Origin: Rhodocyclaceae bacterium | GTDB taxonomy: Bacteria > Pseudomonadota > Gammaproteobacteria > Burkholderiales > CAIKXV01 | Reading direction: 5' to 3' | DNA: 64,000 nt | NCBI GenBank assembly: GCA_020248265.1 | Contig: JADCHX010000018.1 | Coordinates: 1 to 64,000, forward strand | In this document: piece after piece, positions 17,432-25,460 of the stretch | Layout: each line of letters opens with the position of its first letter | How positions within the stretch are numbered: position 1 is the first letter of the stretch | Translations under genes and position numbers: made by a program | The notes under the pieces: generated by a model | Database searches by the model: none | Seen by the model: the letters and a program-made list of their open reading frames with translations, nothing else | What the model was told of the DNA's origin: nothing

Positions 17432-18496
17432 ATGTTTGGTTTCCTGAAGCCGGGCAAGGAAGCACCTGCGTCCAAGGAAGAGCCGTCGCAGGACGGCGGT
17501 GGGCTGCACGCACCCGCCGCGGCAGTGGCTCCGGCTGCGCGCCCCGGATGGGCGGAACGGCTCAAGGCGGGCCTGCGCGCGACACGCGAACAGCTCAACC
17601 GAAGCGTCGGCGGCGCGCTCGGCGCGCCGATCGGCGAGGTCGGCGGCCAGATCGCCGGATTGTTCGGGCTCGGCCGGAAGATCGACGAGGCACTGTTCGA
17701 AGAACTCGAGGCTGCGTTGCTGGCCGCCGATGTCGGCGTCGGCGCCACACAGGTGCTGCTCGAGAACCTGCGCCAGCGCGCGCGCAAGGAGGCGCTGACC
17801 GATGCCGTGCAGCTGCAGTCCGCGCTGGCGGACGCGATGACCGGCCTGCTCGCACCGCTCGCAAGACCGCTGGACGTCGGCACGCACAAACCCTTCGTCA
17901 TCATGCTCGCAGGGGTCAATGGTGCCGGCAAGACCACCACCATCGGCAAGCTCGCAGCGCGCTTCCGCGCGGAAGGACGCAGCGTGCTGCTGGCCGCCGG
18001 CGACACGTTCCGCGCCGCCGCGCGCGAGCAGCTGGAAGCCTGGGGCGAGCGCAACGGCGTCACGGTGATCTCGCAGCAGTCGGGCGATCCGGCGGCGGTG
18101 ATCTTCGACGCCATCCGCGCGGCCGAGGCCCGCGGCATCGATGTCGTGCTGGCCGATACCGCGGGCCGGCTGACCACACAGTTGCACCTGATGGACGAGA
18201 TACGCAAGGTCAAGCGCGTGATCGGCAAGGCGCTGGAAGGTGCCCCCCACGAAGTGCTCCTCGTGCTGGACGGCAACACCGGCCAGAATGCGCTGGCCCA
18301 GGTGAAGGCATTCGATGCGGCGCTCGGCGTGACCGGGCTGGTCGTCACCAAGCTCGACGGCAGCGCGAGGGGCGGCGTGCTCGCGGCGATCGCGCGCGAG
18401 CATCCGGTGCCGATCCGCTATATCGGCATCGGCGAAGCGATCGACGACCTGCAGCCGTTCGAACCGCGCGAATTCGTCTCCGCGCTGTTCGACTGA
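17432..18496 (+). CDS. ftsY: Signal recognition particle receptor FtsY
   Basis: 354 aa. FtsY docks SRP-ribosome complexes at the membrane through a GTP-dependent heterodimer with Ffh. It has a short Ala/Pro/Glu-rich A region (residues 1-50), the N-domain helices (LKAGLRATREQLNRSVGGAL) and the G domain with GVNGAGKTTTIGKLA, DTFRAAAREQLE, DTAGRLTTQ, TKLDGSARGG and the closing GIGEAIDDLQPFEPREFVSALF. It begins the plus-strand ftsY-ftsE-ftsX-rpoH run, the arrangement also known from E. coli. It is divergent from the M16 peptidase pair, as in many Betaproteobacteria. Confidence 0.97.
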   Translation: MFGFLKPGKEAPASKEEPSQDGGGLHAPAAAVAPAARPGWAERLKAGLRATREQLNRSVGGALGAPIGEVGGQIAGLFGLGRKIDEALFEELEAALLAADVGVGATQVLLENLRQRARKEALTDAVQLQSALADAMTGLLAPLARPLDVGTHKPFVIMLAGVNGAGKTTTIGKLAARFRAEGRSVLLAAGDTFRAAAREQLEAWGERNGVTVISQQSGDPAAVIFDAIRAAEARGIDVVLADTAGRLTTQLHLMDEIRKVKRVIGKALEGAPHEVLLVLDGNTGQNALAQVKAFDAALGVTGLVVTKLDGSARGGVLAAIAREHPVPIRYIGIGEAIDDLQPFEPREFVSALFD

Positions 18497-18508
18497 AGGC
18501 CGACACGA

Positions 18509-19186
18509 ATGATCGAACTCGACCAGGTCGGGAAGCGCTATCACGCCAGCCGGGGTGGGGACGGCCACGACGCGCTGAAGTCGATCACGCTGTCGATCGA
18601 CAGCGGCGAGTTCGCAGTGGTGACCGGTCATTCGGGTGCCGGGAAAAGCACGCTGCTGAAGCTGATCGCCGGCATCGAACTGCCCACGACCGGCACGGTG
18701 CGCGTCAACGGCCAGGACCTCGCCGGGTCGCGCCGCGCGCTGCCCTTCATTCGGCGAAGGATCGGGCTGATCTTCCAGGACCACAAACTGCTGTACGACC
18801 GCACCGTCTTCGACAACGTCCAGCTGCCACTGGACGTCACCGGCTTCCCGCCGCGGGAAGCGGCCAGGCGGGTGCGCGCTGCGCTGGACAAGGTCGGCCT
18901 GCTTTCGCGGGAGCGCGAGCGCCCGGTCACGCTCTCCGGCGGGGAGCAGCAGCGGCTGTGCATCGCGCGTGCGATCGTGCACCGGCCATCGCTGCTGCTG
19001 GCGGACGAGCCGACGGCCAACCTCGACATGGACTACGCACAGGACATCGTCGAGATCCTGCGTTCGTTCCACCAGGTCGGCGTCACGGTGGTCGTGTCCA
19101 CCCACGACCTGGTATCGCTGCGCACGGCCCATCCGCGGGTGATCGCGCTGTCGCGCGGCATGCTGGCCAGCGAGAACGCGCCATGA
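18509..19186 (+). CDS. ftsE: Cell-division ATP-binding protein FtsE
   Basis: 225 aa ABC ATPase that works with FtsX to control septal peptidoglycan hydrolases. Walker A is GHSGAGKST, the Q-loop is IGLIFQDHKLLYDRTVFDNV, the signature is LSGGEQQRLCIARAI, and Walker B is LLLADEPTANLD. The FQDHKLL segment is characteristic of FtsE. It starts 12 bases after ftsY and ends 10 bases before the ftsX ATG, so a single transcript is likely. Confidence 0.97.
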   Translation: MIELDQVGKRYHASRGGDGHDALKSITLSIDSGEFAVVTGHSGAGKSTLLKLIAGIELPTTGTVRVNGQDLAGSRRALPFIRRRIGLIFQDHKLLYDRTVFDNVQLPLDVTGFPPREAARRVRAALDKVGLLSRERERPVTLSGGEQQRLCIARAIVHRPSLLLADEPTANLDMDYAQDIVEILRSFHQVGVTVVVSTHDLVSLRTAHPRVIALSRGMLASENAP

Positions 19187-19196
19187 GCAGATCGCC

Positions 19197-20105
19197 ATGA
19201 AGGCCTGGCTCAACCAGCACCGGCGCGCGCTCGCAGTCACCGCCTGGCGGGCGGTACGGGCACCGTTCGCCCACCTGTTCCAGGTGCTGGTGATCGGCGT
19301 GGCGATCCTGCTGCCGCTGCTGCTTTACCTGGCCGTGCAGAACCTGCAGCGCCTGGGCGGTACGGCCCAGGCCGATGCGCGCATCGCGCTCTACCTCGCC
19401 CCGGAGGCGACGGGCAGGGACGCCGACGTCATCGCGGCAAGGCTGAAGGCGCATCCGCAGGTGGCTGGCTACCGATTCGTGTCCCGCGAAGAAGCGCTCA
19501 AGGACCTGCGCCGGATCCACGACATCGCCGACCTCGTCGATGCGCTGCCGAAGAACCCGCTGCCGGATGCGTTCATCGTCCGCACGAAATCGACCGATCC
19601 CGGCGAGATCGATGCGTTGCGCCGCGACGCCGCGCAATGGCCCAAGGTAGCGCTCGCCCAGCTCGACTCGGCCTGGGCGGCGCGGCTCGATGCAGGCCTG
19701 CGCCTTGCCCGCGCGCTCGCTGCAGGGCTGGCCGCACTGCTCGCGGTCGCCCTTCTTGCCATCGCATTCAACACCATCGGCCTGCAGGTGGCGAATCGCC
19801 GCGAGGAAATCGACGTCTGCCGGCTGATCGGTGCCACCCACGGCTTCATCCGGCGGCCGTTCCTGTATGCCGGCACGTTGCAGGGTGCCGCCGGCGGACT
19901 GATCGCCTGTGCACTGGCCGCGTTCTGCGTCGCCTGGGTGAACCGCCAGCTGCCGGGCCTGGCGGCGCTGTACGGAACCGAACTGGTCGTTCAGCCGATA
20001 CCCCTGCCGGACATCCTTACCGTGACCGGTTTCGCCGCACTGCTCGGCTGGCTTGGTGCCTGGCTGGCAGTCTCGCGGCACCTGTGGCGCGATGAGCCAG
20101 GCTGA
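19197..20105 (+). CDS. ftsX: Cell-division membrane protein FtsX
   Basis: 302 aa permease-like partner of FtsE. It has four membrane segments: LFQVLVIGVAILLPLLLYLAV, LAAGLAALLAVALLAIAFNTI, GGLIACALAAFCVAW and ILTVTGFAALLGWLGAWLAV. The periplasmic loop between the first two contains the FtsX-type segments DARIALYLAPEATGRDAD, FVSREEALKDLRR and LPKNPLPDAFIV. In E. coli this loop contacts the amidase activator EnvC; the partner here is not known. The NRREEIDVCRLIGATHGFI stretch is the conserved cytoplasmic coupling region. Confidence 0.95.
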   Translation: MKAWLNQHRRALAVTAWRAVRAPFAHLFQVLVIGVAILLPLLLYLAVQNLQRLGGTAQADARIALYLAPEATGRDADVIAARLKAHPQVAGYRFVSREEALKDLRRIHDIADLVDALPKNPLPDAFIVRTKSTDPGEIDALRRDAAQWPKVALAQLDSAWAARLDAGLRLARALAAGLAALLAVALLAIAFNTIGLQVANRREEIDVCRLIGATHGFIRRPFLYAGTLQGAAGGLIACALAAFCVAWVNRQLPGLAALYGTELVVQPIPLPDILTVTGFAALLGWLGAWLAVSRHLWRDEPG

Positions 20106-20182
20106 TCCGCAAGGATCGCCCCTCATTTACAACTCATTGATCTGGCGCAAGATTGGATGGCCGGAAGAATGGAGAATACGGC

Positions 20183-20188
20183 TTGACA
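20183..20188 (+). promoter_or_regulatory. Candidate -35 box upstream of rpoH
   Basis: A perfect TTGACA lies 149 bases before the rpoH ATG and 40 bases before the CIRCE-like site. The expected -10 position (about 20206-20211) reads GTTTTC, a poor match, so the promoter is incomplete by consensus. If used, transcription would start just upstream of the operator, a geometry suited to repression. The rest of the 226-base ftsX-rpoH gap shows no gene. Confidence 0.35.
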
Positions 20189-20228
20189 ACCTGTTCCCGA
20201 TGGAAGTTTTCGGGATTGCAGTGCACCA

Positions 20229-20255
20229 TTAGCACTCTCCTGCGTTAAGTGCTAA
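20229..20255 (+). promoter_or_regulatory. CIRCE-like HrcA operator upstream of rpoH
   Basis: TTAGCACTC at 20229-20237, a 9-base spacer, then AAGTGCTAA at 20247-20255. The CIRCE consensus is TTAGCACTC-N9-GAGTGCTAA, so 17 of 18 positions match with the exact spacing. CIRCE is the binding site of the heat-shock repressor HrcA. Its place between ftsX and rpoH, 76 bases before the ATG, indicates HrcA control of the sigma-32 gene. HrcA-rpoH links have been proposed for Betaproteobacteria from comparative genomics. hrcA itself is not in the window. Confidence 0.88.
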
Positions 20256-20331
20256 AGTTGGCTCATCCAGAGCCGTTCAGTGTCATGTATCCGGCCCGTG
20301 ATGCGGGTCGTTCGTCCAAGGAGGCGTATCC

Positions 20332-21237
20332 ATGACCACCGCTGTCGCTTTCTCCGCTGCCGCCCTTCCCGCTGCCGCGAATCCGCTGTTCGCTACCGCG
20401 CTGCCGTCGCTGGCGGCCGGCAGCCTCGAAACCTACATCCAGACGGTCAACCGTCTGCCGATGCTCACGCTCGAGCGCGAGACGGAACTCGCGCGCAAGC
20501 TGCGCGATGACGATGACCTGTCCGCCGCGCGTGAACTGGTGATGTCGCACCTGCGCGTGGTGGTGTCGGTCGCGCGGGGCTACATGGGCTACGGCCTGCC
20601 GCAGGCCGACCTGATCCAGGAAGGCAACATCGGCCTGATGAAGGCGGTCAAGCGCTTCGACCCGGAGCGCGGCGTGCGGCTGGTTTCGTTCGCGGTCCAC
20701 TGGATCCGCGCCGAGATGCACGAGTACATCCTGAAGAACTGGCGGATCGTGAAAGTCGCGACCACCAAGGCCCAGCGCAAGCTGTTCTTCAACCTGCGCA
20801 GCATGAAGCAGGCACACGGCACGCTCGGCCCGGCGGAAGTCGCCAGCATGGCGAAGACCCTGGGCGTGCGTAACGAAGACGTGGTCGAGATGGAGACCCG
20901 GATGGGCGGGCACGACCTGTCGCTCGAGCCCGTCGGCGGCGACGACGACGAGTCATCGTTCGGTCCGATCACCTACCTCGCAGACCCGGGCGCGAGTCCG
21001 GCAGTGCAGTTCGAGCAGGCGCAGACGGCAAGGCTGCGGCAGATCGGGCTGGCCGATGCGCTGGCAAGCCTGGATGACCGCAGCCGGCGCATCATCGAAG
21101 CGCGCTGGCTGCAGGAAGAACACGGCGCGACGCTGCACGACCTGGCCGACGAGTTCGGCGTGTCGGCCGAACGGATCCGTCAGATCGAGCAGAAGGCGAT
21201 GCAGAAAATCCGCGCGAGCCTGCAGGACGCTGCCTGA
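20332..21237 (+). CDS. rpoH: RNA polymerase sigma-32 (heat-shock) factor
   Basis: 301 aa. Region 1.2/2.1 starts with LETYIQTVNRLPMLTLERE, region 2 contains the core-binding segment DLIQEGNIGLMKAVKRFDPE, and the -10 recognition part is WIRAEMHEYILKNWRIVK. The RpoH box QRKLFFNLR, diagnostic of sigma-32, follows. Region 4 has the helix-turn-helix ATLHDLADEFGVSAERIRQIE. The ATG at 20332 follows the SD AAGGAGG at 20319-20325. It follows ftsX as in other proteobacteria and is preceded by a CIRCE-like site. It ends eight bases before a 71-bp palindrome. Confidence 0.97.
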   Translation: MTTAVAFSAAALPAAANPLFATALPSLAAGSLETYIQTVNRLPMLTLERETELARKLRDDDDLSAARELVMSHLRVVVSVARGYMGYGLPQADLIQEGNIGLMKAVKRFDPERGVRLVSFAVHWIRAEMHEYILKNWRIVKVATTKAQRKLFFNLRSMKQAHGTLGPAEVASMAKTLGVRNEDVVEMETRMGGHDLSLEPVGGDDDESSFGPITYLADPGASPAVQFEQAQTARLRQIGLADALASLDDRSRRIIEARWLQEEHGATLHDLADEFGVSAERIRQIEQKAMQKIRASLQDAA

Positions 21238-21245
21238 CGAACGGC

Positions 21246-21316
21246 GGTGGGGGTGGGGTCAGGTCTTGAGTTTTGCATCTCCGATGCAAAACTCAAGACC
21301 TGACCCCACCCCCACC
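21246..21316. repeat. 71-bp perfect palindrome with GGGGTCAGGTCTTGAG arms
   Basis: Positions 21246-21279 and 21283-21316 are exact reverse complements over 34 bases around a 3-base centre. The arms read GGTGGGGGTGGGGTCAGG, then TCTTGAGTTTTGCATC. It lies between the rpoH stop and the convergent histidine-kinase gene, and its right arm forms the last codons and the stop of that gene. Similar GGGTCAGGTCTTGAG-type palindromes are dispersed in many proteobacterial genomes, usually regarded as REP/RAYT-type elements. It may also terminate both transcripts. Confidence 0.85.
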
Positions 21317-23074
21317 CCCACCTCCTGGCGCCAGTATGCGCTCGAGCTCGGCCCTGAGTTGCTCCACCCCGATGGGCTTGGTCACGTAGCCATCCATGCC
21401 TGCAGCCGTACAACGCGCGCGATCCTCGGCCATGGCATTGGCCGTCAGTGCGACAACCGGCAGGCGCGGCCTTCCCTGAGCGGCTTCATCGCCGCGAAGC
21501 GCCCGGACGGCGGAAAGCCCGTCCATGCCCGGCATCTCCATATCCATCAGCACGAGGTCGTACCTCCCCGCCACGATGCGTGCGAGGGCGGAGTGCCCGT
21601 CATCCGCACTGTCGACGAGGAGGCCCATCCGTTCCAGGAGAGCTGTCGCGAGCGTGCGGTTGACCGCGTTATCGTCGACCACAAGCACGCGCCGCCCGGC
21701 CAGCCAGGCCGTTGCGCGCAGCGACGGCACCGGATCGGGGTGGCTTGTCGAAGCGGGCGCTGGGTCGGCCGGTGCCGGGCGCAGAGGCAGTCGGCACCGG
21801 AAACAGGTACCGACCCCGGGCGTGCTCTCGACTTCGATGTCGCCGCCCATCGCGCGCAGCAGGTCGCGCGTAATCAGCAGCCCGAGGCCAGTACCGCCGA
21901 ACCTGCGGGCAACACTCTCGTCGGCCTGCGCGAACGCATGGAAGATCCGGCCGCGTGCGGCTTCGTCCATTCCGATGCCCGTATCGCGCACGCTGAACTG
22001 GAGCATGTCCTCGCCAGCGGTCAGGTGCAGCGCCACGAAGCCGCGCTCGGTGAACTTGACCGCATTGGCGAGCAGGTTGATGAGTACCTGCCGCAAGCGC
22101 GTGGGATCACCGAGCACGCGCCTCGGCACGTCAGGGGCGATGACCGTTTCGAAGGCCAGCCCCTTTGCGGCAGCCTGACGGTCGATCATGGTCACCACCG
22201 CTTCTATCGTGTCCGGGAGATCGAACGCGACGACCTCGAGCACCATTTTGCCCGACTCGATCCTGGCCTGATCCAGCACCGTATTCACGAGTTCCAGCAG
22301 ATGATCGCCAGCCTTGGCGATGAGTTGCACCTGGTCGAGTTGTGTCTGCGTGAGCCTTTCGCTCTCGAGCAACTGTGCGAAGCCGATGATCGCGGTCAGC
22401 GGCGTGCGCAATTCGTGACTCATCCGCGAAAGGAATTCCGACTTGGCGAGCATGGCGGCTTCCGCCCGCTCCTTCGCGAGCAACATCTCCCTTTCGCGTC
22501 TGGCCAGTGCCTCGGCCCGCTGGCCCTCGACGTACCGCTGCAGCGCGTGAGTGACCACTGGCAGGAATCGCTGGAACAGAGTCTGTGCCTCCGGGTCGGA
22601 CAGTCGTCGACCTCCGCCGCACAACACCAGCCAACCCGGAGCGCAAGGCTGGTCCCCTGCGTCCGGACCCACCCGACCGCAAAGCAGCACCTGGGGCAGA
22701 CGTTGCGAACGCGGCAGTTCGAAGGCTTCCACCAGGGTGGAGGTGTCCGCAACCATGCGCGAAGGCCTCCTGCCCAGATAGGCCAGGAAAGATGGTCGCT
22801 CCAGGAGTTCGAGGAATCCGGGTTCGGCTCCGGCTCCACGGGCCTCGGCACGGTCGGTCCCATCGCAGGCGTGAATCGCGACAGAAGGCGTGTCCATCGC
22901 CTTCGAAAGACAGTCGACGACGAGTTGTGGCAGGCGATTGCCATCGCGCTCCTTGACCAGCGTCTCGAGCGCGCCAGCGAGCGCGTCGCTCGCGCGGCGC
23001 ATGCGCTCGTCGCGTGCGCGCAGGTTCGCCAGTTCGACCAGCGCGTTGCTCAGGTTGGAATCTGGCATGGACAT
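21293..23074 (-). CDS. Cytosolic hybrid sensor histidine kinase (HisKA-HATPase-REC)
   Basis: 593 aa from the ATG at 23074 (GAGGG SD 8 bases upstream). No membrane segment or PAS is visible; residues 10-185 form an uncharacterised N-terminal region, perhaps GAF-like, then a coiled coil (AEALARREREMLLAKERAEA). The H-box FLSRMSHELRTPL has His220. The ATPase N-box is NLLANAVKF, the G boxes are DTGIGM and GGTGLGL. The REC domain (about 462-582) has phosphoacceptor Asp511 in LVLMDMEMPGMDG and Lys567 in YVTKPIG. No output domain is present. It starts 11 bases after the FIST gene. The glycine tail and stop come from the adjoining palindrome. Confidence 0.93.
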   Translation of the reverse strand: MSMPDSNLSNALVELANLRARDERMRRASDALAGALETLVKERDGNRLPQLVVDCLSKAMDTPSVAIHACDGTDRAEARGAGAEPGFLELLERPSFLAYLGRRPSRMVADTSTLVEAFELPRSQRLPQVLLCGRVGPDAGDQPCAPGWLVLCGGGRRLSDPEAQTLFQRFLPVVTHALQRYVEGQRAEALARREREMLLAKERAEAAMLAKSEFLSRMSHELRTPLTAIIGFAQLLESERLTQTQLDQVQLIAKAGDHLLELVNTVLDQARIESGKMVLEVVAFDLPDTIEAVVTMIDRQAAAKGLAFETVIAPDVPRRVLGDPTRLRQVLINLLANAVKFTERGFVALHLTAGEDMLQFSVRDTGIGMDEAARGRIFHAFAQADESVARRFGGTGLGLLITRDLLRAMGGDIEVESTPGVGTCFRCRLPLRPAPADPAPASTSHPDPVPSLRATAWLAGRRVLVVDDNAVNRTLATALLERMGLLVDSADDGHSALARIVAGRYDLVLMDMEMPGMDGLSAVRALRGDEAAQGRPRLPVVALTANAMAEDRARCTAAGMDGYVTKPIGVEQLRAELERILAPGGGGGGGVRS

Positions 23075-23085
23075 CCGGAGCGCCC

Positions 23086-24285
23086 TCAGCCGCGGACGAA
23101 CGTCACCATGGAGATCATGAGGTTGCCGTGCCGGTTGTCGCCGGCCAGCACCGGCCCCTGTTCGCCGAAGGTGAACGCGGCGATGAACGGAACACCGGGC
23201 ATGCATTCGTTGAGCGAGCGGCGTACTTCGTCGATGCGATCTTTCACCGTCAACATGCAGCCCGCGCAGAACACGAGAATCATCCCTGCCACCTGCGCCT
23301 TGTCGATCTCGCCCATGCGACAGGCCGACTCGACGACCAACGCCGGACGCTCGAGCAGGTCGTCGGCGGTGCCGCTCATCAGGACCAGTTCATCGTCTAC
23401 CGCCACGTCGGTGAACAGCGTCATGGACCCATCTGCATCGAGCGTTTCGGGATGCGATAGCAGGTAGATATCCGTGCCCCCGATCGCCAGCATGCGCCGC
23501 CCGAGCGGCCATAACGCGGTCGCCATGAGAATGTTGACCGCGCCGACATCGGGCCGGACGACGGCGCCGCGGGTCCAGCCAGCGTACACATCGGCAGCCG
23601 GCCGGCCGTCGATCTCGAACACGCGTCGTCCGGCGCAGCGCGTGATGCGCCCGCGAAGCCCGGTCGGAACATAGCCGGAATGGAAGGCAGCACCGATGGG
23701 CGTCGATGGAAACAGCACGGACACCACCATTCCGTTACCGAAGGCCGCGCCATCCGACATGACCTGCCATTTTCCCTCGATGGCATTGTCGGCCGCCGAG
23801 CCGCCGACGATCGGGGTCGACACGCCCACCACTTCTTGCAGCCCGGCAATGACCGCCTCTTCGTGACCAGGGGTACTGGATATCCAGACCATGGCCGGGG
23901 TTTCGCCCGTCCGGTCGGCATTCGCCAGCGCCTTGCGCACCAGGGCGGCGGCTGCGGCGCTCGGCGCATCCCCCAGTTCGCCGCAGGCGGTGCCGTAGTC
24001 GCCATCCGCGTCGGCGACGGCAAGCAGGCACAGGCCTGGCTCCTGCCCGGTGTGCGTGCCAGTCTCGATCATGCTGCCCAGACAGGAAGTGGCGGCATGG
24101 ATGCGCACCTGCGGCCAGCGCGCCTGTACCGCCGCGCCCGCTACGCGAAGGTCATGGCGTGCGTCAGCCTGGATCATCAGGTAGCCGGGGGAATCCATCC
24201 CTTGCGCGACGACCTGCTCAATGCAACGCGTGGCGGCATCGATCGTGGACGGAGCCTCGGAAGCGGCCGTTGCAATGCGGAGCAT
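23086..24285 (-). CDS. FIST N/FIST C domain sensory protein
   Basis: 399 aa from the ATG at 24285. The FIST N domain (about 20-215) includes the small-residue strands HAATSCLGSMIETG and STPIVGGSAADNAIEG, and the FIST C domain (about 225-390) has VFEIDGRPAADVYAGW, the SGTADDLLE segment and VFCAGCM with the Cys of this family. FIST domains are proposed small-ligand sensors, possibly for amino acids. It is 11 bases upstream of the hybrid histidine kinase on the same strand, which fits a soluble sensor acting on that kinase. A longer frame to 24444 has no FIST similarity. A -10-like TATTAT lies at 24309-24304 with no clear -35. Confidence 0.92.
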   Translation of the reverse strand: MLRIATAASEAPSTIDAATRCIEQVVAQGMDSPGYLMIQADARHDLRVAGAAVQARWPQVRIHAATSCLGSMIETGTHTGQEPGLCLLAVADADGDYGTACGELGDAPSAAAAALVRKALANADRTGETPAMVWISSTPGHEEAVIAGLQEVVGVSTPIVGGSAADNAIEGKWQVMSDGAAFGNGMVVSVLFPSTPIGAAFHSGYVPTGLRGRITRCAGRRVFEIDGRPAADVYAGWTRGAVVRPDVGAVNILMATALWPLGRRMLAIGGTDIYLLSHPETLDADGSMTLFTDVAVDDELVLMSGTADDLLERPALVVESACRMGEIDKAQVAGMILVFCAGCMLTVKDRIDEVRRSLNECMPGVPFIAAFTFGEQGPVLAGDNRHGNLMISMVTFVRG

Positions 24286-24440
24286 CGAAGCATCCTGAGA
24301 ACGATAATAGGCTGACGGATCGTAACATTTCTCCAGCGCAGTCAGTTTCGACGATTCGCCATGACCGGGACGCGGGCAGCATGGCCGCTGCCGACCCTGC
24401 GGTGGATGCAGTGGGAGTGGTCGGACAGACGACCCCCCGC

Positions 24441-25448
24441 TCAATCGAACCTGAGGCCAAGTTCCTTCACCACGCGCCGGGTGCTCGCGAGTTGCTCGGC
24501 GATGAACTTCGCGAACGCCTCGGGCGTGTTGGCGACGCCCTCGGCACCGACTTCCAGCAACTGGCGCTGCACGTCGGCCATGCCGACCGTGTCATGTACC
24601 GCCTTGTTCAGCCGCTGCACGACCGGCTTCGGCAATCCGGCCGGACCGAGCAGGCCGAACCAGCCCGCAGCGGCATAGTTGACGCCCGATTCGCGTACCG
24701 TCGGCACATCCGGCAGCAGCGCGGAGCGTGCCGCCCCGCCAACCGCCACCGCGCGCAACCGGCCCGCCTTGACCTGCGGGATGCTGCCGGCCATCGGTCC
24801 GAAGTAGAACTGGGTCTCGTTCGAGACCGTCGCCGCGACAGAGGGTGCGCCGCCCTTGTACGGCACGTGCACCGTAGCATTGGCGATACCCGCGGCACTG
24901 ACGAAAAGCGCGATCGCGAAATGGCTGGTGGACCCTGTGCCGCCCGATGCATAGTTGAGCGTGTTCGGCTTCGCTTTCGCCAGCGCGACCAGGTCCTTCA
25001 CGTTGCTGACCGGCAGCGTCGGGTTCACCACCAGCAGGTTCTGCGAGATCGCGAACAGCGAGATCGGCGTGAAGTCGCGTACCGGATCGTACGAGAGCTT
25101 CGGCGAGATCACCGGTGAGAACGAGTGCGTCGAGATCGAACCGGCGAGAAGCGTGTAGCCGTCGGGCACTGCGCGTGCGGCGATCTCCCCGCCGATGGTG
25201 CCGCCGGCGCCGCCGCGGTTGTCGATCACCATCGGCACGCCGAGTACCTCGGCGAGCCTGTTCACCACGATGCGCGCGATCACGTCGTTCGCGCCGCCCG
25301 GCGGATTAGGGGAGACCAGCCGAACCGGGCGCGACGGATAGGGCTGCTGTGCCATCACCGTGGCCGGCACCGGCAGGGCCATCGCCACCGCCAACACGGA
25401 CGCGCCGGCGATGGTGCGCCGCGCGCTGCGGGTTGCAATGCATTTCAT
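24441..25448 (-). CDS. Tripartite tricarboxylate transporter receptor (TctC/Bug family)
   Basis: 335 aa periplasmic binding protein. The signal peptide covers about residues 1-33 (ASVLAVAMALPVPATVMA). The Bug-fold markers are YPSRPVRLVSPNPPGGANDV, IDNRGGAGGTIGGE, PDGYTLL, LAKAKPNTLNYASGG, VHVPYKGGAPSV and KAGRLRAVAV. The two loop regions that contact carboxylate ligands in characterised Bug proteins are present. The ligand is unknown. It is 12 bases downstream of the Gfo/Idh gene on the same strand, so the pair is probably co-expressed. No TctA or TctB is nearby, as is usual for orphan Bug proteins. Confidence 0.93.
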   Translation of the reverse strand: MKCIATRSARRTIAGASVLAVAMALPVPATVMAQQPYPSRPVRLVSPNPPGGANDVIARIVVNRLAEVLGVPMVIDNRGGAGGTIGGEIAARAVPDGYTLLAGSISTHSFSPVISPKLSYDPVRDFTPISLFAISQNLLVVNPTLPVSNVKDLVALAKAKPNTLNYASGGTGSTSHFAIALFVSAAGIANATVHVPYKGGAPSVAATVSNETQFYFGPMAGSIPQVKAGRLRAVAVGGAARSALLPDVPTVRESGVNYAAAGWFGLLGPAGLPKPVVQRLNKAVHDTVGMADVQRQLLEVGAEGVANTPEAFAKFIAEQLASTRRVVKELGLRFD

Positions 25449-25460
25449 CGATCTGTTCCT

